Assembly: GCF_002201575.2 (NCBI RefSeq) | Contig: NC_058415.1 | Span: forward strand, 62,926,614-62,990,613 | DNA from: Neomonachus schauinslandi | Lineage: Eukaryota > Chordata > Mammalia > Carnivora > Phocidae | Length of the DNA stretch: 64,000 nucleotides | Direction of reading: 5' to 3' | In this document: positions 32,800 through 44,129 of the stretch, piece by piece | Numbering within the stretch: position 1 is the first letter of the stretch | Layout: every line of letters begins with the position of its first letter | Notes under the pieces: model-generated | Told to the model about the DNA's origin: nothing | The model's input: only the letters and a program-made list of their open reading frames with translations | Databases searched by the model: none | Program-made: the position numbers and the translations under genes

Positions 32800-33022
32800 G
32801 GGCGCCTGGTGGCTCAGTCAGTTAAGTGTCTGCTTTCAGCTCAGGTCATGACCCAGGGTCCTGGGATGGAGCCCCACATCGGGCTCCCTGCTCAACAGGG
32901 AGCCTGCTTCTCCCTCTCCCCCCTCCGCTTGTGCTCTCTCTTGCTATCTCTCTTTCTCTCTCAAATAAATAAATCTTTAAAAAAATATAAAATAAAATAT
33001 AAATTAAAAAAATAAAAATAAA
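32800..33022 (+). repeat. CAN-SINE B of a serial pair
   Basis: Plus copy of a different subfamily. It is bounded by the shared middle target copy (32784-32799) and a third copy, aaaatgattaaaatgg, at 33023-33038. Surrounding 32565-33070 is the 3' end of an old plus-strand L1 ('gaactgtacacttaaa', 'taaattttatg', 'cacaataaaaaa'). Confidence 0.95.
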
Positions 33023-33070
33023 AAAATGATTAAAATGGTAAATTTTATGTCAGCACAATAAAAAAGAAAA

Positions 33071-33339
33071 ACCAATTACATAAGTAGTAATAGCGCAACT
33101 GGGTTTAGATACCTCAGTATGCTTTGATTAGTCTATTTATAGCATGGGAGAAAATAACCAACTTTGGTTATGTTTATCAAATATCTGCCACCACTGAGGA
33201 GACAGAAACAAAGAGAAGCAGAGAGAAGAGCTAAGTAAGGTTAAAGGTGTCAGCAACAGCAAGGGTTGTAGCCCAGTTCTGTTGGCCAGCAAGCTGAGAA
33301 TCAGGACCAAGGCAAAAAAGAGAGGTCACCATGTAGATT
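33071..33339. other. Intergenic, unassigned
   Basis: Nothing recognised. Confidence 0.5.
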
Positions 33340-33505
33340 AGTGTTTCCCAGATATTAATGTGCATGGGAATCACCTGAGCATCTTGTTGAACTTGCATTC
33401 TGATTCAGTAAGTCTGGGGTGGAGACAGATTTTGTAGTCCTAACAAGCTCCCAGGTGCTAGTGATGTTGCTGGTCCATGGACCAAACATTGAATAGCAAG
33501 GATTT
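33340..33505 (+). mobile_element. MER5A-type hAT-Charlie element
   Basis: 'agtgtttcccagatattaatgtgcatgggaatcacctgagcatcttgttg', 'ctgattcagtaagtctggggtgg', 'gctcccaggtgctagtgatgttgctggtcc'. Close to the family along its length. Confidence 0.85.
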
Positions 33506-33529
33506 TAGATCATAGTAACCTCCACGACA

Positions 33530-33715
33530 GCTCTCTTAAGTGTGGTTTTCAGATCCCTCACACCAGAGAATCTGGGGGTGCCCTCACCCCCAAAGCAAAT
33601 TCTGGGCTCAGCCCAGACCTACTGAATCAGAATCCCTGCAGGCTGGACTGGAAATCTACACTTTTAACAAATTGCTTGTTAGGTATAATAAAATTCCAGA
33701 ACCACTGCTACCAGG
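33530..33715 (-). mobile_element. Second hAT-Charlie-like element
   Basis: 'gctcagcccagacctactgaatcagaatccctgcagg', 'ttttaacaaattgcttgttagg' and 'ccagaaccactgc': a MER5/MER20-like copy in reverse, close beside the previous one. Confidence 0.65.
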
Positions 33716-34169
33716 ACATCACCATGGCGTGATAACACTAATCACTTCACATGCATACTCGTTTCCAGTTGATAAAGCCTTTTCACATCCTGTTTCTCCT
33801 GTATCTGTACAGCAAGATGATGAAGGCAGTACCACTACCCACAGTGCTGTGGGCAATCTCACATATCCTGTGGTTAAGTGCTGGACCCAAAGGTCCTCTG
33901 ACTCCTAGAAAAGTGTTCTTTTTATTATTTTGTGCCTCTCTCTCCCACTTTACCATATCTTCACTTATACTCCTATACAAATTAGAAGTTCTTTTATGTC
34001 TAAAAAGCTTTGCAGAGTAATTTTCTTGCTATGATGCTTTTAAAGATTTCAATCTAATTTAATTTAGCACATTAAGAAGCACAGTTTATGCTTATAAGCA
34101 TAAAGCTACCCAAGGTCATGGCAAAAAAACGTGTTTGATGAAGTAATGAAGAAATAGACTGCATTTTTT
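33716..34169. other. Intergenic; MIR-like trace
   Basis: 33740-33900 has a weak reverse-MIR order ('ctacccacagtgctgtggg', 'gttaagtgctggaccc'). Otherwise nothing. Confidence 0.4.
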
Positions 34170-34990
34170 AAGAATCTTTTTTTTTACTCTCCACCTAGAT
34201 TTATCAATTGTTAACAGCTTTTCTCTCTTTCAAGCACTTGAAAGCTGCAGATATTATGACACTTTGCCCCTAAATTATTCAGCATGCATGGACTAAGGAT
34301 AAGAACATGCTCCTACATTACCACAATCCCATTATCACACCTAAGAAAACTGACATTAACTCAATAATATCATCTATGTGTAGTCTACATTCAAATTTCT
34401 CTAGTTGCCTTAAGAATGTTTTTTATTCCTGTTGATTTTCTTAGAGTCAATCAAGGTTTATTACATTTGGTTGTTTTTGTCTTTTTAGTCTAATCTAGAA
34501 CAAACCTCTCTCTTTTTTTTTTTTTTTCATGGCATTAAATTTCTTTTAAAGTCCAGGCCTTGTCAATGTGCCTTACATGCTGGATTTATTTGATTACTTC
34601 CTCATGATTAGATTCAGGTTAAGCCTCTTTGGCAAGACTATCATGTCGATAATGTCATGTACTTCTCATTACATAATTTTGGGAGTCACATGGTTGAAAG
34701 CTGCCCCACCATTGGGGAAGCTAAATTTGATCACTTGGTGAAGACAATATCTGCTAGATCGCTCCATTATAAAGTTATTTTTTTTCACTCACAGTTAATA
34801 ACTTATCTGTGGGGTGATACTTTAAGACTCTGAATATTCTGTCCCCAACAAACTTCCACCCAATGGTTTTAGTATCCATAAATGATCATCACTCTGATTA
34901 GTTATTTCATGGGGAGTGCAAAATTATGATTAAATCAGTCTTGACCATTTGCCAGCATTCATATGGAAAGAAGGTATGCCAGATCTGAGA
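34170..34990. repeat. Old L1 (L1M-type) 3' region
   Basis: Long diverged L1 segment: 'acattaccacaatcccattatcacacc', 'ctcatgattagattcaggtt', 'gatcacttggtgaagacaatatctgctag', 'acttatctgtggggtgatacttt'. An extra T-tract at 34509-34527 interrupts it. Confidence 0.75.
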
Positions 34991-35599
34991 AAAATCTGAA
35001 TTTAGTTCACACTGGCTACTCAGAGAGCAAAGGGTCCACTTTGCCCCAACCTTCTTAAGAAGCTATCTTCCTTAGAACTCTTCTGCTGGAGGTGCGTAGT
35101 AAGAGGGGTGGTTTTTTCTTTTTTTCCCCCGCCAATGTTAATAAATGCCCACCTGAGAGAAAGGGCTCCTAACTTCCTTCTCCTAAGCACTCCTGCTTCA
35201 TATTGTTTCTCTGGTCTCTGCCTCTGGTGCTATGGATCTCTCCTGGGAAAAACACATGTTTTCTCTCCCCTTAACATCTGTGACCACTCTTCCCAAATCT
35301 GACCCCAAATTTCTCTGTAGTAGGGACTTGGCCAGTAATCTGGCTAAGAGGGAAGGCCAGGGTACTTGATTTGAAGCGGTGTCTATTACATATATTGCAT
35401 GTTTTAGATCAGTTAAAAAAAAAAGTAACTTTGTATACAAGATAGGGAGAATGCAATTGCCCACATCAACGATGGTGACGAAGGTTGGGGTAGAAAGGCT
35501 AAGAGGGAGCTGATGGGGATCACAGTGGGGCCATAGCTGCCTTAAGCTACCTTTTGACCCAGCCACTCCCCCCACCCACCATCCCCACTGCACCCCTAC
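34991..35599. other. Intergenic, unassigned
   Basis: A 160-codon minus open frame (35198-35680) crosses this stretch but has no recognisable domain or splice context. Confidence 0.45.
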
Positions 35600-35660
35600 C
35601 TTCCTTTCTCTTTGGAGAACATCAAAACCAGGATCCAGGAATTTCCTCGATATCTCAATA

Positions 35661-35770
35661 CCATATCTACAAACGCACATTCGAGTCAGCCTATATTCTC
35701 TCTACCTTCCCTCTTATCCATATCTACAAATGCACACTTGAGTCAGCCTATATTCTACCTTCCCTCTTAT
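35661..35770. repeat. 57-bp tandem duplication
   Basis: Unit 'ccatatctacaaa.gcaca' to 'ctaccttccctcttat' occurs at 35661 and again at 35718, with a few substitutions and a 4-bp indel. Confidence 0.9.
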
Positions 35771-35940
35771 TACAAAGAAAGTGTCTTCTCTCAAGTCAAT
35801 CCCTCCAGTCTCTGCTTTGAATTCCACCCCTTCCTATCTTCTCAAGTATCTTGAAATCATCCTCATCCTACTACTGATTATCTTTTACTCTATGTTGGGT
35901 ATTCAACTTCCCCCACCCCACTGGATCTTTATCATCATTG

Positions 35941-36160
35941 GTTTTTTGTTTTGTCTTGTTTTGTTTTTTGAAAGAGAGAGAGGGAGTGTGAGGGGGCAGG
36001 GAAGGGCAGAGGGAGAGGGAGAGAGAGACAATCTTAAGCACACTCCATGTTCAGTGTGAGCCCAACCCCAACACAGGACTAGATTTCATGACCCTGAGAT
36101 CATGACCTGAGTCGAAACCAAGAGTTGGATGCTTAACCGACTGAGCCACCCAGGTGCCCC
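35941..36160 (-). repeat. CAN-SINE
   Basis: Minus copy with an irregular T/G tail. TSD atcatcattg (35931-35940) and atcatcatcg (36161-36170). Confidence 0.94.
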
Positions 36161-37645
36161 ATCATCATCGTTTAAATATTGTACAGTCTCATCTTACAAA
36201 GTCCCTCTTCCACCCACAGTCACCTCTAGCTTTTTCTTCACAGCCAAGCTGTCTAAATGTTCTATATTCACTTCCTACTTCCTACTTATGTCTCAACATG
36301 CTCTAATCTGGATTCTACCCTTACCACTTTACCACTTAACAGGCTCTTGCTAAGATCACTGAGGACTTCAAGTGGATATAGCCACTGGACACTGTTTAGT
36401 ACTCATATTGCTTGATCGTTCAGCAGCATTTGACTAGTTGACCACGTCCTGCTTCTTGAAACACTTTTTGTGTTTCCCCATTTTCCTCCTAATTTTCTGG
36501 CAGTTCTTTCATAGTTCCTTCCACTGGAGTTCCTCAGGGCTTCAGCCCAGGCCCTCTTCTCATTTCATAGTATCTCCTACACTTTTAAGTCATCACACCC
36601 ACTTCCATGACTTCAATTAATTTATCCTCTAATGACTCCCACACTTCTATGTCCAGTGTAAATCTCTTAAGAACACCAGATTTATAAATCCACTGGCTCA
36701 ATACAGATGCCTCACTGGCCATTCAGACTCTGTGAGCCTACAACTGAACTCATCATCCTCTCTCCAAACCTGCTTCTTCTCCAGAAATGGCTATTTTAGT
36801 AAATGCCACTGAACCAAGGGATAACCCTGGATTGACACTTTTTCCCCACATCTAGTCAGTCACCAAATTCTGTTGATTTCCCCCCTTAATCTAGTTCATT
36901 TACTTGTTCCTATCTTCCCTAGTCCAAGCCACCATCATCATTCACCTAGACCACTGCAATAACCAAATAAATGGTTTTCTCAGGTACACCGTGCCTTTCT
37001 AGTCCACTCTGTACACTGCAGCCCAAGTGATTTTTTTCAACAGTATCACTGAGATATAACTAACATACCTTACAGTTCACACCTTTAACTCAGTGATCTT
37101 TTTAAAAACACAAATCTGAGCAGGCAATTTCCTGTTTATAATCTTAGGATGGATCCTTGTTCTGGCTTGAAAGGCCCCACGTGATCTGGCCTGTGCTTCC
37201 CGAAGTCTCCAACCTCATTCTTCATGTCATTTGCCTCCTCACTTTCCAAAGCTTCAGCCACAGCTGCCTTCTCTGCTTCTAAACTTGCCATATTCTTTCA
37301 TTGTTACATGTTGAACTTTCTTCATGGAATACTGTTCCCTTTCTACCCCCTTCCAATTCTTCAATCTTCCAGCCTTAGCTTACACATCACTTCTTTGTTG
37401 AAGCTTTCCTTGATACCCTCCACCCCTGGTTTGTGAGGGATCCCTGTCTGATGCTTTCACACATGCTTTGCAAAAACCCTGCACAACTGTAATTGTTTGT
37501 TTAAAGTCTGACTCCCTGTTGGACTACAGGACAGGGACTGTGTCTATCTTGTTCACCTGTGCATCCTCAGTGGCTAACGTGGTTGCCTGGCACATAACAG
37601 GCAATCTCTAAACACTGGTGAATGAATGTGGGATGAATGGAGTTA

Positions 37646-37930
37646 CTGTCACCACTCTCCGTGCCCTGCCCTGCTCCCTGCTCCCACTGTTGTTGAAACC
37701 ACCACTACCAGAGCTGTCCTAAGTCTCCTCATGATTGCTCTGTGTTGAGAGAAACAGCTCAGAATGTGGTCTTTGTTTCACCTTTATAAGTTCCTTAATT
37801 AGGAACCCAGACTAAGTGCCAAGTCTAACTGTATTGACCCTGATACGGAGTCCCGAGGCCATCAGACTGTAGGAAATAATTTTCAACTAAGAGCCAAGGA
37901 AGAAGAATTAGAAAACAGTTGACTCCATTT
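37646..37930. other. Intergenic, unassigned
   Basis: Nothing recognised. Confidence 0.5.
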
Positions 37931-38240
37931 AAGCTCACATGTACACATACAGATGAGTTCCTATATACAGTGCACAGATACATACATGTAACTGTGCATG
38001 TACAAACACAGAGCCCAGCTGTCACACTCAAATATGCATACATATGCACTCTCACAGAGGCAACCTGATATATATTCATTCCCTACATATGTACACAGAG
38101 AGTAAAATGACATATGCTTGGCACTTTTGCATATGTACAGAGGCAAGCTGATATACTCACTACATATGTACACACACAGGCAAATGACATATGTTCTATA
38201 CATATGTATACATACAGAGGCAAGCTGACATACTTAAATA
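37931..38240. repeat. Imperfect ~80-bp minisatellite rich in ACATATGTAC
   Basis: 'acagaggcaa[c/g]ctgayat' recurs at about 38054, 38137 and 38215, each preceded by 'acatatgtac' themes. More degraded units lie to the left. Confidence 0.75.
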
Positions 38241-38549
38241 TACGGTGGTAAAATTTCGTTATTTAACTCCATTGGACTCACTCTAATTCCTCTATGTACT
38301 TAGCTCTTTGCTTTATCTCTCTTTCATGCTGCTTAGCTCAGTGGATGCCATTCTTAAGTTCCCAGATTCTTGGCTGTAACCTCGTGTCCTTCCCTTTGAC
38401 CCACCTGGCTATTTGTCACCATTTTCCTCCCAGTAGGTTGGCTGCCTCTACCCGTCAGCAGGCTGCCCTCCTGCAGGTCTCTGTAGCAACCAGCCAGCTC
38501 ACATGAACTGTTTTGACTGCTGACTTTAACTCTTTGAGTTTTGTTTTAG
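38241..38549. other. Intergenic, unassigned
   Basis: Nothing recognised. Confidence 0.5.
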
Positions 38550-38785
38550 ATCATAGGCTTTTGTGTCAGACAGACCTTGACTTGAGTACCAGTCTCACTG
38601 CCTACTCACTGTGTCACCTTAGGCAGATTATTTAACCTCTCCAAATCTCAGTTTTCTCAGCTACAGAATAAGGATAATAATAGCACCTTCCTCATTAGGT
38701 TTTTGGGAACATTACATTAGATAATACACATGAAGCTCTTAGCCTAATATATAAATGCAGTTAATGGCTACTGCCACTAATAATA
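38550..38785 (+). repeat. MIR
   Basis: Nearly complete forward MIR: 'gacttgagtaccagtctcactgcctactcactgtgtcacc', 'cctctccaaatctcagttttctcagc', 'gaagctcttagcc'. Confidence 0.85.
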
Positions 38786-39085
38786 GCATTTATTGTGTGC
38801 TTACTTTGCCACTACTTTTCCTACCCAACTATTTATTGAGTACTTATAATGTACAAAGCATGATTCTAAGCATTTTACTCATACAAACCCAATTTATCCT
38901 TACAATAACCCTATGAAGCAGATAGAAATTTTATCTCCATGTTACAGATTATGAAACTGAGGCAGAGAGAAGTTAAGTAACTTGTCCAAGGTCATAGAGC
39001 TAGCAAGCGACAGAGTTAAGATGCAAAACCAGATGGTTTGGTTCCAGAGCTTACACTCTTAAATTACTATGCTATACCTCCTACT
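38786..39085 (-). repeat. MIR (MIRb type)
   Basis: Nearly complete reverse copy: 'tttattgagtacttataatgtacaaagcatgattctaagc', 'ttacagattatgaaactgaggcagagag', 'attactatgctatacc'. Lies directly against the opposite-strand MIR. Confidence 0.9.
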
Positions 39086-39695
39086 ACCATTTATGTGTGA
39101 TTGTCTTTGTCAGAGAAGGTATTTCTTTGGTACAATCCTTTATGAGTTAAACCCTTGGAGAAATTTTTGAATTGCAGCTGAAAATTTCCATTTGCTGAAA
39201 GATGGAGAAAAATCTTTATTCTGTATTCAGAGCAATACCGAACAATTGAATGACAAGAAGACCTGCAGAAAAACCCAGCGATGCCTCCTCAGTCTCCCTA
39301 CCCACTCATAGGGACTGTTTGGGTGAGATGCTTTTCAAATTGGCAGAATTACAGTGGTGAAGCCTGTTCTTCTCCAGGCAGAGTGAGGCTACTTCTCTGG
39401 ATTCCCATAGCACTTTTTGTTCAGATATCTGTAACCCTTGCCTCCTTGGCTTCTGCCCATCTACGTAATTGAGGACCATTAAGGGGATGTGGGTAACAAT
39501 CATAGTGCTTTCAACCAGAGTAGTAATTACAAGCAATGTAATCACATTACTGTAATCCCTGACTGATCACAAGAAGACAGAAGTCTCCTGATATGCTGGC
39601 AGGGGGCTCAGGATTGTTTGTGCACACTCCTTGGTGGCTGCCGTCTTAGTGGTGCCAATCTTTGCTCCATTTTGTATCAGATGATGACGCTTCTC
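39086..39695. other. Intergenic, unassigned
   Basis: Nothing recognised. Confidence 0.5.
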
Positions 39696-39940
39696 TAGCT
39701 GCTGGCTCATGTTAGTGATGTGGTGGAGCTCTGGAGTCAGAGTCCGGTGACTCCAACTTTCTAGCTTTGTGGTTTGAGTTGTCACTTAACCTCATAAACC
39801 TCAGTTTCCTAAGTTATAAAGTGAAAATAATGTCTACCAACAGGGTGGGTGGGAAGATTAGTGACAACAAATACGAAGTGGCTGGCAATACCTGGGATGT
39901 GGTAGGTCTTCAGTGAGTTATAGTTGCTATTATTATGGCC
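39696..39940 (+). repeat. MIR
   Basis: 'gtggagctctggagtcagagtccggtgactccaac', 'cctcataaacctcagtttcctaag', 'gtaggtcttcagtgagttatagttgctattatta'. Confidence 0.82.
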
Positions 39941-39959
39941 TGATCCAACAATTATTCTC

Positions 39960-40325
39960 TCCTACCAGTATTATGTTATGGGGTCTTTTCACTAGACTAT
40001 AAGTTTCTTTTTTTTTTTTTTTTAAGATTTTATTTATTTGACGGAGAGACACAGCAAGAACAGGAACACAAGCAGGGGGAGTGGGAGAGGGAGAAGCAGG
40101 CTTCCTGCCGAGCAGGGAGCCCGATGCGGGGCTTGATCCCAGGACCCTGGGATCATGACCTGAGCCGAAGACAGGCGCTTAACGACTGAGCCACCCAGGT
40201 GCCCCTAGACTATAAGTTTCATGAGAAGCAGGGACTTTGTTTTGTTCACCGCTGTTTCTCTGCATCTAGAACAGTGCCTCCATCATAGTAGGTCCTCAGT
40301 AAATATTTGTTGAATCAATGAATGA
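39960..40325 (+). repeat. L2 3' end split by a SINE
   Basis: 'cactagactataagtttc[SINE]atgagaagcagggactttgttttgttcaccgctgtttctctgcatctagaacagtgcc', 'aaatatttgttgaatcaatgaatga'. Confidence 0.85.
40008..40204 (-). repeat. CAN-SINE
   Basis: Minus copy inside the L2. Perfect 16-bp TSD ctagactataagtttc at 39992-40007 and 40205-40220. Confidence 0.95.
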
Positions 40326-40339
40326 TGTTTAAAACAAGC

Positions 40340-40680
40340 TGACCTTGCTCTCTGTCTTTACCACACTGGCTGGCATTCAGACCCTTTTTACTCACAGGCA
40401 TTTGCTCAGGAGGTTCCCTCTACCTGGAACACTCTCTCTTCACTTGGTTAACTTCTACTCAACCTTCTGATCTTAGACAAGTGTCACTGTAACAGGTAAA
40501 CCTCTGACCTTTCCCTTCATAGCATTTATCAACATTGTTGCAATTTCACTTTTATTTGTAAAATTGGTTCATATTTGTCGGTAAACTTCATCAGGACAGG
40601 AACCACGTCTGTTGTGCTCACCATTGTATTTTCAGGGAGGAGTAGGAGTTCAGTACAAACTTACTAAATGAATGAATGAC
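40340..40680 (+). repeat. Second L2 3' end
   Basis: 'gcatttgctcaggaggttccctctacctggaacactctc', 'catagcatttatcaacattgttgc' and 'ttactaaatgaatgaatga', in tandem with the preceding L2. Confidence 0.8.
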
Positions 40681-41268
40681 TTCACTCATTCTTTCCATTT
40701 TTTGAAAAGGCTGCTTACTCTAGGAAGGGGGGTCCAATTTCTCAAGATGGGCCAGAGGTCAATCCCAGGCTTGTGTCAGCGCTGCATCGTAAATCATTCC
40801 AGTGTTTCTGGACTGAGCTCAAGCGCTGTGACTCTCTCCTACCAGGGCCAATTTGTCAGTCCCAAATTGTCTCATTACCATTTATCAGGGCTTCATTATG
40901 CAGCTAGACCCTCCAGCAGGAGGTCCAGAAAAGCCAGAATTTTGGCCAGCCTGTGAGTGTGGCGTAGGATTTGCCATTTACTCCTCCCCCACCCCCATGC
41001 TCCATTTCTATTTGGTGTTTATCACCCTGAGTTGTAATCGTTAATTTTCAGAGTTCCTCCCACTCTCCCCCCAAGACAGGAAGGCAGAATTATCTTTTGC
41101 CCCCCAAGGCTACTGTGGTGCCTAGCATACAGTGGATACTCACAAAGATTTCTTGAAGGAATGCAATGTTTTCCATGAACGAAGCCTTATTGAAGACAAA
41201 AACCGACTCATAAGAGAGGGCACTACCTTTTGCTTTTAAAAAATTAAAAAAAAATTTTTAAATCTGAG
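40681..41268. other. Intergenic; L2-tail-like piece near 41090
   Basis: 'gctactgtggtgcctagcatacagtggatactcac' is L2-tail-like. The rest is unassigned. Confidence 0.45.
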
Positions 41269-41283
41269 CCAATAAATCTCTCT

Positions 41284-41471
41284 CTTTTTTTAAAGATTTT
41301 ATTTATTTGACAGAAAGAACGAGTGAGAGAGGGAACACAAGCAGGGGGAGTGTGAGAAGGAGAAGCAGGCCTCCCACCGAGCAGGGAGCCCAAAGTGGGG
41401 CTCGATCCAGGACCCTGGGATCACAACCTGAGCCGAAGGCAGACGCTTAATGACTGAGCCACTCAGGCACC
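41284..41471 (-). repeat. CAN-SINE
   Basis: Minus copy. Flanks ccaataaatctctctctt (41269 on) and ccaataaacctcttttt (41472 on) show the duplication with differences. Confidence 0.94.
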
Positions 41472-41536
41472 CCAATAAACCTCTTTTTGAGTTAATCTGG
41501 GTTGGGTTTTCTGTTACTTGGAACTGAAAACATTCT

Positions 41537-41728
41537 TTTTTCTTTTTTTTTAAATAAAGAGAGAGAAGGGGGGTGGGAAAGAGGCAGAGGGGGAGAGAGA
41601 GAATCTTAAGCTGGCTCCACACCTAGTGCAGAGCCCGACCTGGGGCTCGATCCCACAGCCCTGAGATCATGACCTGAGCTGAAATCAAGAGTAGAACGCT
41701 TAACCCACTGAGCCACCCAGCTGCCCCA
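41537..41728 (-). repeat. CAN-SINE, older form
   Basis: Minus copy. 16-bp TSD gaactgaaaacattct (41521-41536) and gaactaaaaacattct (41729-41744). Confidence 0.95.
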
Positions 41729-41799
41729 GAACTAAAAACATTCTGACAGAGCATAAATAATGGCATTCAAGTAGAGGATTTCTGATAGATCATTGTTCA

Positions 41800-42232
41800 A
41801 AAATATTCACTCCCTATTCACTCCCTCTCACTCACCTCCAGAAGAATAGAGTACCCTACTCTTTTCTTTGGGTTCACCTATGAGAATTGATTTAGTCAGT
41901 GGGATGTTAGCAGACATGTACAAGCAGGGGTATGAAAAATGCTTGCACAGTTGGTCATGCCTCCCTGCACCACTGCCAACTTCATAAGAGTTCCCCCTGG
42001 GCAGCTGCTGCCCCTTCAGTTGGGGCCCCCAAAAGAATAATACTGGAGAAGATCAGAGCTCAACCTGCACACAGGAGTCAAGCCCAGCTGGACCTGCAGC
42101 TTGAGGCAGAGCCATTCAGCCAAGCCTAGCCTAGATTCATCAACCCTCAGACCTGTGAGAAATGAATGCTTATTGTGGCACACTGCTAAGGGTTTATGGT
42201 TGTTTGTTATGGAGCAATAACTGACTGATCAA
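41800..42232 (+). mobile_element. MLT1-like LTR (ERVL-MaLR)
   Basis: Plus orientation. 'ccagaagaatagagtaccc' and 'ggagtcaagcccagc' lead to the family-typical end 'cagacctgtgagaaatgaatgcttattg', 'gtttgttatggagcaataactgactga'. LTR only, no internal region. Confidence 0.65.
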
Positions 42233-42235
42233 CTT

Positions 42236-42379
42236 TAGGTCAGGGGTTTCCAACCTGGCAGTGCATCTGAGTTACTAGAGAACTTTAATATAAATAAGGG
42301 GTACTTGAGTACCCTCCCCCTCCAAGCATGTCTGGAGTGGTGTTCACAAATCTACATTCTTTTAAAACTCTCTGGGTGA
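42236..42379 (-). mobile_element. MER5-like hAT fragment
   Basis: 'aggggtttccaacctggcagtgcatctgagttactagagaactt' and 'tggtgttcacaaatctacattcttttaaaactctctggg'. Interrupted on the right by a SINE. Confidence 0.55.
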
Positions 42380-42580
42380 GGGTGCCTGGGTGGCTCAGTC
42401 GTTAAGCATCTGCCTTCGGCTTGGATCATGATCCCGGGGTCCTGGGATCGAGCCCTGCTTCGGGCTCCCTGCTCAGTGGGAAGCCTGCTTCTCCCTCTCC
42501 CGCTCCCCCTGCTTGTGTTCCCTCTCTTGCTGTGTCTCTGTCAAAAAAATAAATAAAATCTTAAAACAAAAAAAACAAAA
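42380..42580 (+). repeat. CAN-SINE
   Basis: Plus copy, young type. Duplication aaaactctctgggtga (42364-42379) versus aaaacctctctgcgtga (42580-42596). Confidence 0.94.
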
Positions 42581-42596
42581 AAACCTCTCTGCGTGA

Positions 42597-43239
42597 TTTT
42601 CGTGTAGTGAGTCCCATACTCTTTTGCTATCTAACATTTTGGGGTCACCAGTATTAAAGCATGTGATGGGGGTTGTATCAGATGACCAGTAAGATCTTTC
42701 CTCTCTGAGACTGGATGATTGAAATCAGAGAAATCCTATTTCTGAAGTAGAGTCCTTTTCAATTTGACAACTTTTGAGAAATCTGAGCTGAATTTTTCCT
42801 ATCTAATTCGGAGAAAGATGCAGATGTAAATTAATTTGTGATTTATGGCCACAGGGTTTTTGCTTTTTATTTAAAGGTTGTCTCTTCTTAGTATTTCTGC
42901 TTGGGCTATGGGTAGCAGTCAAATGAAAATTAAAGGCAGAATACTGAGGGGTGGGAGAGCCAAGACAGAGGGCAGGAAAGAAGCATAGAAGAAATCAAGA
43001 TGAGCAGAGAAGCTGTTGAAGAAATGCTCTAAGAAGGAGCCTTTAGCTGTGGCTTAGCAGTAGGAACCCGGGATCACACCTGAATCAGAAGCCAGCAACT
43101 GAATTTTCATTGTCACAATTGCCATGCCACTGCTAACAGTTTAGAGGTTTGAGGCAAATCTTAACAAAATGTTAAAATATGAATTTATATAAAAAGCATG
43201 TTGAAAATATAATTTAAAAGAAAATAGAGTTTTAAATTA
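42597..43239. other. Intergenic, unassigned
   Basis: Nothing recognised beyond the short continuation of the interrupted MER5-like element. Confidence 0.5.
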
Positions 43240-44060
43240 TAAAAATTTTCATTGAAAAAAATTCAGACAATACAGAAAATATAAAGGAAAAGTGCCAATT
43301 ACTCATAAGCCCACCTTTCAGAGATAATCACAGTTAATATATAGCTGTATATTCTTCTTGACTTCTTTCCTAGGGATGTATACACACACATGTATATTTT
43401 AGAAATATAGGATTTTCTTATACTCATCAGGATACTGATGAATTTTTTCCAAGTTATCATTATAAATAAAACTGCAAAATATTCCTCTGTACAAAGAGGC
43501 ACCATACCTTATTTTCCACAGATGGACATTTAGATTGTATTTACTACTATAAAAAAGTCATAATGAACATCCGTATATACATTTTTGTGTGCTTGTACAA
43601 TGATTTCTTTAGGATAAATTCCAATACATGGAATTCCTAGATTTAAAGGGTAAACATATTTTAAAGGTTTTTGATATATAGTCAAATTGCCCTCCCAAAA
43701 TGTATAAATTAATAGTGCTAGGTTTTGTTAATTCTTTAAACTATTGTTAATCATGTTCAGGAAAAAAATCTTGTGGTTTTAATCTGCCTTTTATTACTAG
43801 TGGGTTTAAATGTCTTTTCATATATATATATTATCTGTATTTTATGTTAAAAAGACAAGTCAGTTTCTCATTTTTCTGTTATGTCAACTTTCTCTTCTTG
43901 ATTTATATTCTTTATATTAAGTATACTGTCTCTTATTCACACTGAAAATATTTTCCCTGATGTGGTTTTGCTTGTGATGGCTTTTCACACATTTTAAAAT
44001 TTTGAGTCAGATTTATCAATTTTTCAATGAGATTAAAAACATTCCAAGGTGAGAAGCAGC
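43240..44060 (-). repeat. Old L1 (L1M-type), ORF2/3' region
   Basis: 'cacagatggacatttagattgt', 'aatgaacatccgtatatac', 'ggataaattccaatacatggaattcctag' and 'caaattgccctcccaaaatg' are the complement of a diverged L1 3' portion. Confidence 0.7.
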
Positions 44061-44129
44061 ATAATCTATGAAAAAGGCAGAGGACCTTCGAACAATTCAG
44101 TCCAGAATCTTACTGCCTGAGGTTGGGTC

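Larger units (their letters stand above)
35600..37645 (+). mobile_element. Long L2 LINE fragment
   Basis: About 2 kb of plus-strand L2 with readable reverse-transcriptase fossils: SAAFD codons near 36419-36433, GVPQG at 36526-36540, and a decayed 'VQATIII..DHCN' stretch near 36925-36960. The typical L2 tail follows ('ggacagggactgtgtctatcttgttcacctgtgcatcctcag', 'gaatgaatg'). Many stops and frameshifts: a dead copy. A SINE sits inside it. Confidence 0.8.

Noticed and set aside
35198..35680. 160-codon minus open frame
   Set aside because: No family features, no conserved motif, and it overlaps the L2 edge and a tandem duplication; consistent with chance.
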